Below, in pieces: positions 9,206 to 17,672 of a stretch of DNA of 64,000 nucleotides. Where the stretch lies: contig NZ_CP108067.1 of the NCBI RefSeq assembly GCF_036178145.1, positions 4,960,001 through 5,024,000 on the forward strand, given 5' to 3'. The DNA comes from Streptomyces sp. NBC_00273. Lineage in GTDB: Bacteria > Actinomycetota > Actinomycetes > Streptomycetales > Streptomycetaceae. Numbering within the stretch: position 1 is the stretch's first letter; each line of letters opens with the position of its first letter. The notes below the pieces were generated by a model. That model was given only the letters and a program-made list of their open reading frames with translations. It was not told where the DNA came from and ran no database searches. A program made the translations under genes and the position numbers.

Positions 9206-9694
9206 TCAGCCGACGGCCTTCTTGATGAGCTCGGCGATCAGCGTCTCGTCGGCCGGGGTCAGCTTCGTCAGGGCGTACGAGGTCGGCCACATCGTGCCCT
9301 CGTCCAGGCGGGCCGGGTCGCTGAAGCCGAGGGTGGCGTACCGGGTCTTGAACTTCTGCGCGCTCTGGAAGAAGCAGAGGACCTTGCCGGCCTTGGCGTA
9401 CGCGGGCATCCCGTACCAGAGCTTCGGGGAGAGGTCCGGGGCTGCGGCCCGGATGAGGGCGTGGAGCCGTTCGGCGAGGACGCGGTCCGCGTCCTCCATC
9501 TCGGCGATCTTCGCCAGGACCTCCACCTCCGGATCCGGCGTGGCGGCACGCGGACCGCGGCGCCCGGCGGCCCTCAGCTCCTGGGCACGCTGCTTGATCG
9601 CGTCCCGTTCCGCATCCGTGAACCCGTCGGCCTGCTCCTCGGCCGCGCCGGTGGCCGCGCCGGTGTTCCTCGTCGACGTCTGCGTGCCCTTCAT
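9206..9694 (-). CDS. DUF1801 (YdhG/iron-chaperone-like) protein
   Basis: 162 aa. The C-terminal two thirds match the DUF1801 fold: [20 protein letters not shown], followed by the strand [21 protein letters not shown] and the helix [14 protein letters not shown]. The first 60 residues are Ala/Gly/Arg-rich and probably flexible. Cytosolic. The family includes frataxin-like iron chaperones and phosphorylated regulators, but no function is assigned here. Monocistronic; its stop faces the hydrolase stop. Confidence 0.8.
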   Translation of the reverse strand: MKGTQTSTRNTGAATGAAEEQADGFTDAERDAIKQRAQELRAAGRRGPRAATPDPEVEVLAKIAEMEDADRVLAERLHALIRAAAPDLSPKLWYGMPAYAKAGKVLCFFQSAQKFKTRYATLGFSDPARLDEGTMWPTSYALTKLTPADETLIAELIKKAVG

Positions 9695-9743
9695 GTGCGG
9701 GTTCCTCTCTCGCGGAGCTCGATCGGGTGGTGCCGGTCGGGGA

Positions 9744-10367
9744 TCAGGCGGTGGTGGCCGGTACCGCGGCCTCCCACGCGAAGCCGTCGGGGTCGGTGAA
9801 GGGCCCGCCGGCGCCGCCGATCACGAGCCGGTGGGAGCCGGACCCGTCGATCGGGACACCGACGTCCTTGGCCAGGGCGCGGCGCCCGTACAGCGCCACC
9901 TTGAAGGGACTCGACGGGGCGGCGAACTCGACGTACTTGCTGCCGAAGCTCCTGGCGACGGCGAGGCCGCGGTCGACGTAGAACCGCTTGCTCGCGGACA
10001 TGTCGGCGACCCCCAGCAGGAGCACGACGTCGTCGATCCGCCCGGTGGCCGGGCCGGTGTCCCGCTTCGCGGACGTCGCGAGCTTCCAGATCGTCCCGTC
10101 CGGGGCCTGTACGACCGCGCCGTAGCCCCAGAACGACTTCGAAGCGGGCTTCAAAGAGGTGGCGCCGGCCTCCAGGGCGGCGCCGGCGAGGGCGTCCACG
10201 TCGGCCGGCCGGGGGACGGTGAGCGAGAGCGCGAACCCGCGGAAGCCGGTCGTCGGTGCTTCCGAGGTCCGCAGGCGGACCTGCACGTCCGGAGCGAAGG
10301 CGGTGTAGAAGTGGTGGGCGGCCGTGGTGTCGGCCACCTCAAGGGTGAGGGTTTCGATGGAGGCCAT
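9744..10367 (-). CDS. VOC superfamily (glyoxalase-like) protein, two modules
   Basis: 207 aa containing two VOC beta-alpha-beta modules ([17 protein letters not shown]..., and [22 protein letters not shown] ending in [12 protein letters not shown]). The start at 10367 is preferred because it lies exactly 7 bases after a TAGCGT -10 element, implying a leaderless transcript. The promoter has the same architecture as that of the second VOC gene at 11287. The AraC gene lies immediately upstream on the same strand. Members catalyse glyoxalase, dioxygenase or drug-binding reactions; the substrate is unknown. Confidence 0.85.
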   Translation of the reverse strand: MASIETLTLEVADTTAAHHFYTAFAPDVQVRLRTSEAPTTGFRGFALSLTVPRPADVDALAGAALEAGATSLKPASKSFWGYGAVVQAPDGTIWKLATSAKRDTGPATGRIDDVVLLLGVADMSASKRFYVDRGLAVARSFGSKYVEFAAPSSPFKVALYGRRALAKDVGVPIDGSGSHRLVIGGAGGPFTDPDGFAWEAAVPATTA

Positions 10368-10374
10368 GAACATC

Positions 10375-10419
10375 ACGCTAGGTCTGGGACCGGGGCGGAC
10401 GCTTCTCGAATCCTGACCG
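10375..10419 (-). promoter_or_regulatory. Leaderless promoter and shared activator motif of VOC gene 1
   Basis: Reading the minus strand: CGGTCAGGATTCGAGAAGC (10419-10401), 20 bp, TAGCGT (10380-10375), 7 bp, ATG. The 19-bp motif is identical, with identical spacing, ahead of VOC gene 2. It overlaps the coding end of the AraC gene. Confidence 0.8.
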
Positions 10420-10821
10420 GTTCGGCCGGTTCGGCTGGTACGGCCGGTTCGGCCGGCCGTCGCGCGGATACGCGTCGGGCGCCGTGCCGACCAGCTCCGT
10501 GAAGCGGGTGGTGAAGATGCCCGGCGTCGGGCAGCCCACCGCGCGGCGGACCTCGGTGACGCTGAGGTCGCCACCGCGCAGCAGGGCCGTCGCGCGCTCG
10601 ATGCGGCGCGCCGTCAGGTAGGCGTACGGGGACGCACCGTACGCGAGCCGGAACTGGCGGCCGAGGTGCCCGGCCGCCATGTCCGCGGCGCGGGCGAGCT
10701 CCTCGACGTCCAGCGGGCGGGCGTGCTCCCGGTCGATCCGGTCCCGGACGCGGCGCAGCCGCGCCAGGTCCTTCAGGTGCGACGCCTCGATCAGTGCCTG
10801 TCTCCACGCAGGACGACACAT
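10378..10821 (-). CDS. AraC family regulator, short
   Basis: 147 aa, consisting of little more than the double HTH (DRIDREHARPLDVEELARAA... through GCPTPGIFTTRFTELVGTAPDAYPR), without the N-terminal ligand domain. AraC proteins of this size often accompany VOC genes in actinobacteria. The tail NRPYQPNRPNR comes from a 12-bp-like microsatellite, and the last codons overlap the promoter motif of the downstream VOC gene. The ATG is preceded by a weak GGGGGGATC. It is a good candidate activator for both VOC promoters. Confidence 0.88.
   Translation of the reverse strand: MCRPAWRQALIEASHLKDLARLRRVRDRIDREHARPLDVEELARAADMAAGHLGRQFRLAYGASPYAYLTARRIERATALLRGGDLSVTEVRRAVGCPTPGIFTTRFTELVGTAPDAYPRDGRPNRPYQPNRPNRSGFEKRPPRSQT
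10418..10460. repeat. GGTTCGGCC-type microsatellite in the AraC C-terminus
   Basis: Degenerate repeats of CGGTTCGGC/CGGTACGGC encode the Asn-Arg-Pro-rich tail. A second short array (TTCGTCGAT units) lies at about 10834-10868, just upstream of the same gene. Confidence 0.6.
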
Positions 10822-10876
10822 GGCGGATCCCCCTTCGTCGGTTTCGTCGATTTCGTCGATTCGTCGGTGGAACCGC

Positions 10877-11287
10877 TCAGCGGAGTTCTTGGATGCGGAT
10901 CAGGTTGCCCGCGGGGTCACGGAAGGCGCAGTCGCGGACGCCGTACGGCTGCTCGGTCGGCTCCTGGACGACCTCGGCGTCGCCGGCCTGGATCTTCTCG
11001 AAGGTGCTGTCGAGGTTCTTGGTGGCGAGGAGGATCCAGCCGTAGGTGCCCTTCGCCATCATCTCGGCGATGGTGCGGCGCTCCGCCTCGGTGACACCGG
11101 GGTCGACGGCCGGCGGGGCGAGGAGGATCGACGTGCCGGGCTGGTCGGCGGGTCCGACCGTGATCCAGCGCATCTTGCCCTGGCCGACGTCGCTGCGGAC
11201 CTCGAAGCCGAGGACGTCGCGGTAGAAGGCCACGGCGGCGTCCGGGTCGTCCTGCGGAAGGGTGCTCATGTGAATGCTGATGTCCAT
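10877..11287 (-). CDS. VOC superfamily (glyoxalase/bleomycin-resistance-like) protein
   Basis: 136 aa, single VOC module pair: MDISIHMSTLPQDDPDAAVAFY... with QPYGVRDCAFRDPAGNLIRI at the end, the classic DPxGN metal/edge motif. The ATG at 11287 follows a TAACGT -10 element by 7 bases (leaderless); an in-frame GTG at 11296 is an alternative. It probably belongs to the same AraC-controlled regulon as the 9744-10367 gene. Confidence 0.88.
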   Translation of the reverse strand: MDISIHMSTLPQDDPDAAVAFYRDVLGFEVRSDVGQGKMRWITVGPADQPGTSILLAPPAVDPGVTEAERRTIAEMMAKGTYGWILLATKNLDSTFEKIQAGDAEVVQEPTEQPYGVRDCAFRDPAGNLIRIQELR

Positions 11288-11294
11288 GCCCGTC

Positions 11295-11339
11295 ACGTTA
11301 ACTGCGCCTGGACCAAGGGGGCTTCTCGAATCCTGACCG
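11295..11339 (-). promoter_or_regulatory. Leaderless promoter and shared activator motif of VOC gene 2
   Basis: CGGTCAGGATTCGAGAAGC (11339-11321), 20 bp, TAACGT (11300-11295), 7 bp, ATG at 11287. Motif and all spacings equal those of VOC gene 1, while the intervening bases differ. Confidence 0.8.
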
Positions 11340-11370
11340 ATCCGGGCCCCGTCTTCCGACCCCTCCCTTC

Positions 11371-11413
11371 CGCCCCCTCCTGCGGGCCTCGGTCGCGGCC
11401 CGCAGGAGGGGCG
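11371..11413. repeat. Long GC hairpin in a divergent intergenic region
   Basis: Arms of 17-18 bp (left CGCCCCCTCCTGCGGGCC, right matching except one bulged C) around an 8-nt loop. It lies in a 400-bp stretch between divergent genes that holds no convincing gene. A terminator here is unexpected, so it may be a relic of a lost gene or a structured leader of the oxidase mRNA. Confidence 0.5.
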
Positions 11414-11698
11414 GGAACCGGCCCGCGCCGGGACGGCGGCGACCCGGTTCGCCGAGGGGCCGACCGGGGTCCGTGATCACCACGGGTTGCGGCCGGGCGG
11501 GGGACCGGGAGGCGGTCCTTCGGACCGCCGTCGGCGCAGCTCAGGGCGGTGCCTTCACCCGGGCGGCCCGAAGCTCGGACGATCTTCCCGGTGTGCGGCG
11601 CCCGACGCGTCGGCATAGGTCTGTGTGCGTAGGCGTCGTAGGCGCCCTGTGCCCCCACACGGGCACCCGCCGCTCCAGCACCCCTGGTGAGGAGTCAC

Positions 11699-13546
11699 AT
11701 GTCACGTATCAAGCGCCGATCCGCGCGACGATCAGCTCCCCGAGCCGCCCGCCGCGCTGCCCGCCGGGCCGCGATCTCCGTGCTCGCTGCCACCGCCGCC
11801 CTGGTCACCGCCGTCCCGGCAGTCGCGCACGACGGTTCGGCCCGCCCCGAGGAAAAAGCGGCCCTCGGCGCCGAACACGCCCAGGAACATACGAAGGTCC
11901 GCGAGCAGCTCCTCAAGCTGGGCGGGTACTCCCAGCTCGCCCGGATCGACAGCCTGAACTCACTGACCCGGTCCCAGGCGGACGTGAACGCCCGCTTCCA
12001 CCCCAAGGCGTTCGGGCAGTTCGCCGAGTACTTCCAGTCCCCGGACTTCGCCGCCCACATCGCCATGCTCCCGACCGGCAAGGTGCTGCTCTTCTCCTTC
12101 GAACGCATGGAGACCGACCCGACCGAGGAGCCCGCACCGACCAACACCCTCGGCAAGGCCAACGCCGGCCGCGCCTTCCTGTGGGACCCGCGCCGCGGCA
12201 CCGGAGCGGCCGCCTTCAAGCAGGTCACCCCGCCCGAGCTGGTCGTGCCGGACGGCACGGGCGAGAAGCGCCCGGCACCCTTCTTCTGCGCCGGACACGC
12301 CTTCCTGCCCAACGGCATGGTCGGCGTCTTCGGCGGCAACCTCGGCTACGGCGGCGGCGCCGGCGCCAAGCTGTCGCTGGTCTTCGACCCGTGGACCGAG
12401 AGCTGGTCCGTGAACAAGGACATGGAGGTCGGCCGCTGGTACCCCTCCGTGGCCGCCGCCCCCGACGGCCGCCTGCTGATCATGTCCGGCCACACCGACC
12501 AGGGCTGGGGCACCTCCACCTCCGTGATCGAACGCTTCCCCGCCAAGAGCCACCCGGTCCCCTTCGAGAAGACCCTGATCCCGAAGGACGTCCCGACGGA
12601 CACCCTGCGCGTGGACGCGCCCTTCGGTACCGACAGCGACTACCCGCACCTGTTCACCCTGCGCGACGGCAAGGTCTACGGCCTGGGCCGGCACGCCACC
12701 AAGCAGTGGGCCTTCGACCCGGTCGCGGAGACCCGTACGGACCTGCCCGCGCGCCCCGACGGCGTGCACCGCGGCTACGGCTCCGCCGTGCCGCTCCCCG
12801 CCGGACTGCGCGGCCCGGACTCCGTGCTGGTCCTCGGCGGCGACCGCGACGACCCCAACACCTACCGGCTCACGAGCGGCGGCGACTGGGAGAAGCAGCA
12901 GCCCCGCGCCTTCGGCCGGACGCAGGACGACACCCTGCTGCTCCCGGACGCGAGCCTGCTGACCGTCAACGGCGCCTACGGCATCCGGGACTACGGGAAC
13001 GGCGACTACAACCCCAAGTCCGATCTGAAGTACCGGCAGATCGAGACCCGCAACGCGCTGGGCGAATGGAAGCTGGGCCCGGCGCAGCGGCTGCCGCGCG
13101 GATACCACTCCAACGCCGTCGTCCTCCCGGACGGCCGGGTCATGGTCACCGGTGACGAACTGCAGCAGCTCGCCAACGACCCGAAGATCGACGACGACAT
13201 GAACGGCAGCATCGAGATCTTCGAGCCGGCCTACCTCCACCAGGGCAGCCGCCCGGCTCTCGACCGCGCCCCCGACGGACCGCTGCGGTACGACACCGCC
13301 TTCACCGTGGGAACCTCCACGCCCGACCAGGTCAAGAAGGCCGTCCTGCTGGCCCCGACCACGGCGACGCACTCGCTCAACACCAGCCAGCGCCACCTGG
13401 AACTGGGCATCGTCAAGCGGCAGGGGAACAGCCTGCGCCTGCAGGCACCGCCCTCGGCCAACGACGTCCCGCCCGGCTACTACATGCTCTTCCTGCTGGA
13501 CGAGAACGGGGTACCGAGCGCGGCCAAGTGGGTCTCCTTCCGGTAG
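11699..13546 (+). CDS. Secreted copper radical oxidase, galactose/glyoxal oxidase family (GlxA-like)
   Basis: 615 aa. An Arg-rich N-terminus with a hydrophobic core and AVA cleavage site indicates export. The kelch propeller carries the cofactor set: FFCAGHAF (Cys of the Tyr-Cys bond), GRWYPSV (Tyr plus stacking Trp), PRGYHSNAV (Tyr-His ligands) and TTATHSLN (second His), followed by a DUF1929 domain ending in PPGYYMLFLLD. The family makes H2O2 from aldehydes or alcohols. In Streptomyces, GlxA acts in glycan deposition at hyphal tips beside cslA; no cslA is next to this copy. ATG at 11699, preceded by GAGGAG. Confidence 0.9.
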   Translation: MSRIKRRSARRSAPRAARRAARRAAISVLAATAALVTAVPAVAHDGSARPEEKAALGAEHAQEHTKVREQLLKLGGYSQLARIDSLNSLTRSQADVNARFHPKAFGQFAEYFQSPDFAAHIAMLPTGKVLLFSFERMETDPTEEPAPTNTLGKANAGRAFLWDPRRGTGAAAFKQVTPPELVVPDGTGEKRPAPFFCAGHAFLPNGMVGVFGGNLGYGGGAGAKLSLVFDPWTESWSVNKDMEVGRWYPSVAAAPDGRLLIMSGHTDQGWGTSTSVIERFPAKSHPVPFEKTLIPKDVPTDTLRVDAPFGTDSDYPHLFTLRDGKVYGLGRHATKQWAFDPVAETRTDLPARPDGVHRGYGSAVPLPAGLRGPDSVLVLGGDRDDPNTYRLTSGGDWEKQQPRAFGRTQDDTLLLPDASLLTVNGAYGIRDYGNGDYNPKSDLKYRQIETRNALGEWKLGPAQRLPRGYHSNAVVLPDGRVMVTGDELQQLANDPKIDDDMNGSIEIFEPAYLHQGSRPALDRAPDGPLRYDTAFTVGTSTPDQVKKAVLLAPTTATHSLNTSQRHLELGIVKRQGNSLRLQAPPSANDVPPGYYMLFLLDENGVPSAAKWVSFR

Positions 13547-13570
13547 CCCACCGGGCCTGGCGCCCCACGA

Positions 13571-13601
13571 CACAGCCCCGGGCCGTCCGCCCGGGGCTGT
13601 G
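13571..13601 (+). terminator. Hairpin terminator after the copper oxidase
   Basis: Perfect 13-bp arms (CACAGCCCCGGGC, GCCCGGGGCTGTG) with a 5-nt loop, 25 bp after the stop, between convergent genes. Confidence 0.85.
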
Positions 13602-13642
13602 GTGTTGCCGTCCGCGGGCGTCCGGCGGTCGTCCGGCGGTCG

Positions 13643-14113
13643 TCAGCGGTGGCGCAGCGCGTTCTGGGCGTCGACGTACCTCAGCATGAGGCGGGCGAAG
13701 TCGAGGCGGTCGCGCTCGCTCCAGTCGGCCGTCACGTACTCGAAGGCCGCGCGCTGGTGGCGCCGGAAGCGGTCCATCATGTCCCGGCCCTCGGGGCTGA
13801 GGTGGAGGATCGTGCGGCGGCCGTCCTGCTGGGAGGCGGCGCGGACGAGATAGCCGGCGGAGATGCTGTCGGACACCATGCGGCTGGCCACCGAGGGGTC
13901 GACGGCCAGGTACTCGGCCACGGCGCCGACGGTGATCTCGCGGCCGTCCCCCTGCTCGGCCTCCAGGACGATGTTGAGGACCAGGGTGCGGCTGAGGTCC
14001 TTCTGCGAGATCGGGTTCTCGACCTCCAGGAGCGAGGAGCGCCGCAGTTTCCCCATCGCCGGGCCCACTGCGTCCAGCAGTTCCTCGTCGGTCGCCGGCT
14101 CGTGCTTCGTCAT
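13643..14113 (-). CDS. MarR family regulator
   Basis: 156 aa with a winged helix (TVGAVAEYLAVDPSVASRMVSDSISAGYLVR, wing QQDGRRTILHLSPEG). The start at 14113 is chosen because of GAGGGG just upstream; an in-frame Met at 14122 is equally possible. Divergent from the NAD(P)-reductase gene at 14213. The palindromes between them are candidate operators. Confidence 0.88.
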   Translation of the reverse strand: MTKHEPATDEELLDAVGPAMGKLRRSSLLEVENPISQKDLSRTLVLNIVLEAEQGDGREITVGAVAEYLAVDPSVASRMVSDSISAGYLVRAASQQDGRRTILHLSPEGRDMMDRFRRHQRAAFEYVTADWSERDRLDFARLMLRYVDAQNALRHR

Positions 14114-14169
14114 GCCCCTCATCGTACATATGTGAGCTCACGCAGACATGTGTTGACGTGAAAACGTGT

Positions 14170-14191
14170 GCATGCGAGCATGCATATGCAT
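14170..14191. promoter_or_regulatory. Overlapping palindromes, probable MarR operator
   Basis: GCATGC-GA-GCATGC (14170-14183) overlaps the perfect 12-bp palindrome ATGCATATGCAT (14180-14191), in the divergent MarR/reductase interval and 22 bp from the reductase start. Confidence 0.65.
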
Positions 14192-14212
14192 CAACGAACG
14201 AATGGAGCTCTC

Positions 14213-15055
14213 ATGACCATCCTCATCACCGGCGCGCGCGGCAAGGTCGGCCGGGCCGTCATCGACCGGCTGCACTCCGCCGGTCTCCCCGTCCGGGCCG
14301 CCAGCGCCCGCCCCGCCGAACTGACCGTCCCGGCCGGCGTCGAGACCGCCGAGCTCGTCCTGGACCGGCCCGAGACCTTCGCCGCCGCACTCCGCGGCGT
14401 CCGCCAGGTCTTCCTCTACCCGCAGCCCGCCGGCATCCACGACCTGATCGAGGCCGCCGAAGCCGCCGGGGTCGAGCACGTCGTCCTGCTGTCCTCGTCC
14501 TCGGTGCTCGCCCCGGACGCCGAGGACGATCCGCTCGCGAGCCACAGCCTGAAGGTCGAGCGCGCCCTCGCCGACTCCGGTCTGACCTGTACGTTCCTGC
14601 GCCCCGACGCCTTCGCCAGCAACTCGCTGGGCTGGGCCTGGCCCGTCGGCCGGTCGATGCCGGTCCAGCTCGCCTACCCGGACGCGCAGATCGCGCCCAT
14701 CCACCCCGAGGACATCGCCGACATCGCCGCCCTGGCCCTGACCGGGGACTCCCTCACCGGCCGCGCGCTCACCCTGACCGGCTCCGAGTCGCTCTCCTTC
14801 CGCGAGCAGCTCGCCGTCCTCTCGGAGACCCTCGGCCGCACCATCCCCGTCGAGCGCATCACCCGTGCCGAGGCGGAAGAGCAGATGGGCCGGCACATGC
14901 CCGCCCCGATGGTGTCCTCGCTGCTCGACCTGTGGGAGGCGGCCGACCACGGCCCCGCCGCCCTCGGCGAGACCACCGAGTCCCTGCTCGGCGTACCCGC
15001 CCGCACCTACCGGCAGTGGGCCCGCGAGAACGCGGACGCCTTCACCGCCCGCTGA
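14213..15055 (+). CDS. NmrA-like NAD(P)-binding reductase
   Basis: 280 aa. Rossmann start MTILITGARGKVGRAV (GxxGxxG-type), then VLLSSSSV at strand 5, an atypical SDR without the Tyr-Lys dyad, as in NmrA/quinone-reductase 2 (QorB) proteins. The C-terminal region SFREQLAVLSETLGRTIPVE is typical. Probably reduces a quinone or electrophile, or senses redox state. GGAG precedes the ATG. The small MarR gene 43 bp downstream is likely co-transcribed, and the divergent MarR probably represses the pair. Confidence 0.85.
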   Translation: MTILITGARGKVGRAVIDRLHSAGLPVRAASARPAELTVPAGVETAELVLDRPETFAAALRGVRQVFLYPQPAGIHDLIEAAEAAGVEHVVLLSSSSVLAPDAEDDPLASHSLKVERALADSGLTCTFLRPDAFASNSLGWAWPVGRSMPVQLAYPDAQIAPIHPEDIADIAALALTGDSLTGRALTLTGSESLSFREQLAVLSETLGRTIPVERITRAEAEEQMGRHMPAPMVSSLLDLWEAADHGPAALGETTESLLGVPARTYRQWARENADAFTAR

Positions 15056-15098
15056 CCCGCCGGCCCGCTCGCCCACCGACCTTCCGAAGGAGCAGGAC

Positions 15099-15527
15099 AT
15101 GAAGCCCATCGGCTACTGGCTCAACCGCACGGACCAGGCCCTGACCGCGTCGATGGACGCCGCGCTGGCCGACTTCGGCCTCACCCGGCTCGGCTGGCAG
15201 GTGCTCAATGCCGTCAAGGACGACCCGAAGGCCACCGATTCCGCTGTCCAGACCGCCCTGGCCGTGGGCGCCGACACCGCCGCGCTGCACTCGGCCGTCG
15301 CCTCGCTGCTCACCGGCGGCTGGGTGATCCGCCCGCGGCCGGAGGGCCTCGCCCTGACCGACGACGGCCGCGCCCGCCTCGGCGAGGTGGCCCGTCGCGT
15401 GGCCGACTTCCGCGAACTGTCGGCGAAGGGGATCACCCGCGAGGAGTACGTCACCGCCGTCACCGTCCTGGAGCGCATGACCCGCAACCTCACCGAGCCG
15501 CGGGACGGGTCTGCGGCTCGACCGTGA
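15099..15527 (+). CDS. MarR-like winged-helix protein
   Basis: 142 aa. The pattern MKPIGYWLNRTDQALTASMDAALADFGLTRLGWQVLNAV, followed by a winged helix (TAALHSAVASLLTGGWVIRPRPEGLALTDDGRARL), is the MarR layout, slightly short. AAGGAGCAGGAC precedes the ATG. The 3' end overlaps the convergent MFS gene by 38 bp, so the two transcripts collide. Confidence 0.82.
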   Translation: MKPIGYWLNRTDQALTASMDAALADFGLTRLGWQVLNAVKDDPKATDSAVQTALAVGADTAALHSAVASLLTGGWVIRPRPEGLALTDDGRARLGEVARRVADFRELSAKGITREEYVTAVTVLERMTRNLTEPRDGSAARP

Positions 15528-16977
15528 CCGGCCGCGGGGAACCCACCGGGCCGCGCAGTACGGTGCCGGCGATGCCCAGAGCGACCAGGATCAGGGCGGC
15601 GCCGACCGCGAAGGCCAGGTGGTAGCCGCCGGTCAGCGCCTCGGGGACGGGAGCACCCGCCGCGGTGAGGGATTCGGTGCGGGAGGCGGCCAGGGTGGAG
15701 AGGACCGCGATGCCCAGCGCCATGCCGATCTGTTGGGTGGTGTTGAAGAGCCCGGAGGCCAGGCCCGCGTCGGCCTCCTTCGCACCGGACATGCCCAGCG
15801 AAGTCAGCGCGGGGAGGGCGAGGCCGAATCCGGCGGCCAGGAGCATCACGGGCAGCAGGTCGGTGAGGTAGTCCGCCCGCTCGGCCTGACCGGGTACGCG
15901 CGTCAGCAGGACGAGTACGCCGACCAGCAGGACCAGACCGGCCAGCAGGACCGTGCGCTCGCCGAAGCGGGAGTTCAGGCGGGCCGAGACGGTGAGCGAG
16001 ACCAGTCCGATCACGGCGGCGGCCGGCAGCATCGCGAGACCGGTCCCGGACGCGGAGTACCCGAGCACGTTCTGCATGTAGAGCGCGACGAGGATCTGGA
16101 AGGAGAACAGCGCGGCGACCATCAGCATCTGGACCAGGTTGGCGCCGAGGACGCTGCGCGAGCGGAAGACGCGCAGCGGCACGAGCGGGTTGCGGGCCGT
16201 GGCCTGGCGGACGAGGAAGCCGGCGAGCAGGGCGAGCGCGAGGGCGCCGGACCCGATGGTGCGGGCCGAAGTCGCCCCGTACGTCTCGATCTTGACGACC
16301 GTGTAGATCCCGAGCATCAGACCGGACGTGACGAGCAGCGCGCCGAGGGCGTCCGCGCCCGCCCGCAGGCCCAGACCCCGGTCGTCGGGCAGGGCCGGGA
16401 GGGCGACGAGGAGCACCGCGATGCCGATGGGCAGGTTGATGAAGAAGATCCAGTTCCAGGTCAGCGCGTCGGTGAGGACACCGCCGAGGACCTGCCCGAT
16501 CGAGGCGCCGGCCGCGCCGGTGAAGCTGAACACCCCGATGGCGCGGGCCCGTTCGCGCGGCTCCGTGAAGAGGGTGACGAGGATGCCGAGGCTGACGGCG
16601 GAGGCCATCGCGCTGCCGGCGCCCTGGAGGAACCGGGCCGCGATCAGGACCTCGGGCGAGGCGGCGAGCCCGGCCAGCAGCGAGGCGGCGGTGAACACCC
16701 CGGTGCCCGCCAGGAACATCCGCTTGCGGCCGATCAGGTCGCCGAGACGGCCGGCGAGCAGGAGCAGCGAACCGAAGGCGATGAGATAGGCGTTGACGAC
16801 CCAGCTCAGCCCGACCGGGGTGAAGCCGAGGTCGCCCTGGATGGCCGGCATCGCGACCGTGACGATGCTGCCGTCGAGGATCGTCATCAGCATTCCGGTG
16901 GCCAACACGCCGAGGGCGAGCCGGCGCGAACGCGAAGGGGGAGCGGAAGGGGAGGGGGCGGTAGCGGTGGCGGACAC
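15490..16977 (-). CDS. MFS drug:H+ antiporter, DHA2 (EmrB/QacA) family
   Basis: 495 aa, 14 predicted membrane helices. Family motifs include LDGSIVTVAMPAIQGDLGF (TM1), GRLGDLIGRKRMF (motif A) and GxxxGPxxGG-like GQVLGGVLTDALTWNWIFFINLPIG (motif C). GTG at 16977 is preferred because AGGAG lies 7-8 bases upstream; an in-frame TTG at 17004 lacks a ribosome site. Divergent from a MarR gene, with two palindromes between them, the usual arrangement for a substrate-inducible efflux pump. Confidence 0.92.
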   Translation of the reverse strand: MSATATAPSPSAPPSRSRRLALGVLATGMLMTILDGSIVTVAMPAIQGDLGFTPVGLSWVVNAYLIAFGSLLLLAGRLGDLIGRKRMFLAGTGVFTAASLLAGLAASPEVLIAARFLQGAGSAMASAVSLGILVTLFTEPRERARAIGVFSFTGAAGASIGQVLGGVLTDALTWNWIFFINLPIGIAVLLVALPALPDDRGLGLRAGADALGALLVTSGLMLGIYTVVKIETYGATSARTIGSGALALALLAGFLVRQATARNPLVPLRVFRSRSVLGANLVQMLMVAALFSFQILVALYMQNVLGYSASGTGLAMLPAAAVIGLVSLTVSARLNSRFGERTVLLAGLVLLVGVLVLLTRVPGQAERADYLTDLLPVMLLAAGFGLALPALTSLGMSGAKEADAGLASGLFNTTQQIGMALGIAVLSTLAASRTESLTAAGAPVPEALTGGYHLAFAVGAALILVALGIAGTVLRGPVGSPRPVTVEPQTRPAAR

Positions 16978-17020
16978 GGCGGTCTCTCCTGTCGTTGGAG
17001 GCAACAGGAAGGACCGTAAC

Positions 17021-17063
17021 AGATAGTTTTGTTGCAGACTATCTTTTACAGATCTATAGATCT
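17021..17063. promoter_or_regulatory. Two palindromes, probable MarR operators of the MFS pump
   Basis: AGATAGT-N10-ACTATCT (17021-17044) and the perfect 14-bp palindrome AGATCTATAGATCT (17050-17063), in a notably AT-rich patch between pump and regulator. Confidence 0.7.
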
Positions 17064-17085
17064 ATCGCTGGGGCACCGCTCCCGA

Positions 17086-17571
17086 CTACCCCTTCTGGCG
17101 CGCCCGCCGGGCCGGCCGCGGACCCTCGACGGGAGTCTCCAGATGCCCCGTGACCAGCCGGTTCAATGCCCGCAGCAGCACCTCGCGCTCGTCCTCGGGC
17201 AGGGCGCCGAGCGCGCCCTGGTGGACCTGGTCGACGATCTTCTGACTCTCCTTCGCGACCTCCGCCCCCGCCTCGGTCACCGCGATGACCCGGGCCCGCC
17301 GGTCGGTGCTGGAGGGCCGGCGCTCGGCGAGACCGGCCTTCTCCAGCGCGTCGACGGTCACCACCATCGTGGTCTTGTCCATGTCGCCGATCTCGGCGAG
17401 CTGCGCCTGGGTGCGCTCCTCCTCCAGGGCGTGGACGAGCACGCAGTGCATCCGCGGGGTGAGTCCGATCTCCCCGAGCCGCGCGCTCATCTGCGTGCGC
17501 AGCACGTGACTGGTGTGGTCCAGGAGGAAGGACAGGTCCGGTTCGGTGCGCGTGGGTGCCATGGCCGTCAT
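17086..17571 (-). CDS. MarR family repressor
   Basis: 161 aa. Winged helix: QAQLAEIGDMDKTTMVVTVDALEKAGLAERRPSSTDRRARVIAVTEAG, where DRR is the wing signature. Alternative starts are 17571 and 17562; neither has a strong ribosome site. It reads away from its own palindromes only via the far side, and convergence with the downstream gene is absent, so it may regulate the pump at 15490-16977. Confidence 0.88.
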   Translation of the reverse strand: MTAMAPTRTEPDLSFLLDHTSHVLRTQMSARLGEIGLTPRMHCVLVHALEEERTQAQLAEIGDMDKTTMVVTVDALEKAGLAERRPSSTDRRARVIAVTEAGAEVAKESQKIVDQVHQGALGALPEDEREVLLRALNRLVTGHLETPVEGPRPARRARQKG

Positions 17572-17609
17572 GTCCGCCAGGGTAACGAGAATCGATCCGT
17601 CGCGGATTA

Positions 17610-17672
17610 TCGACAACCGAACCACCGAACGACCGGACCACCGGACCACCCGACCACCGCTGCCGCTGCCGC
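17610..17672. repeat. Simple CCGRACCAC/GCTGCC repeats
   Basis: Degenerate repeats of GACCACCGGACCACC followed by CCGCTGCCGCTGCC fill most of the gap between the MarR gene and the SHOCT protein. No gene is seen here. Confidence 0.5.

Noticed and set aside
11293..11658. 121-codon minus-strand frame before the copper oxidase
   Set aside because: Low-complexity Arg/Pro/Gly content, spanning a hairpin and the promoter of VOC gene 2.
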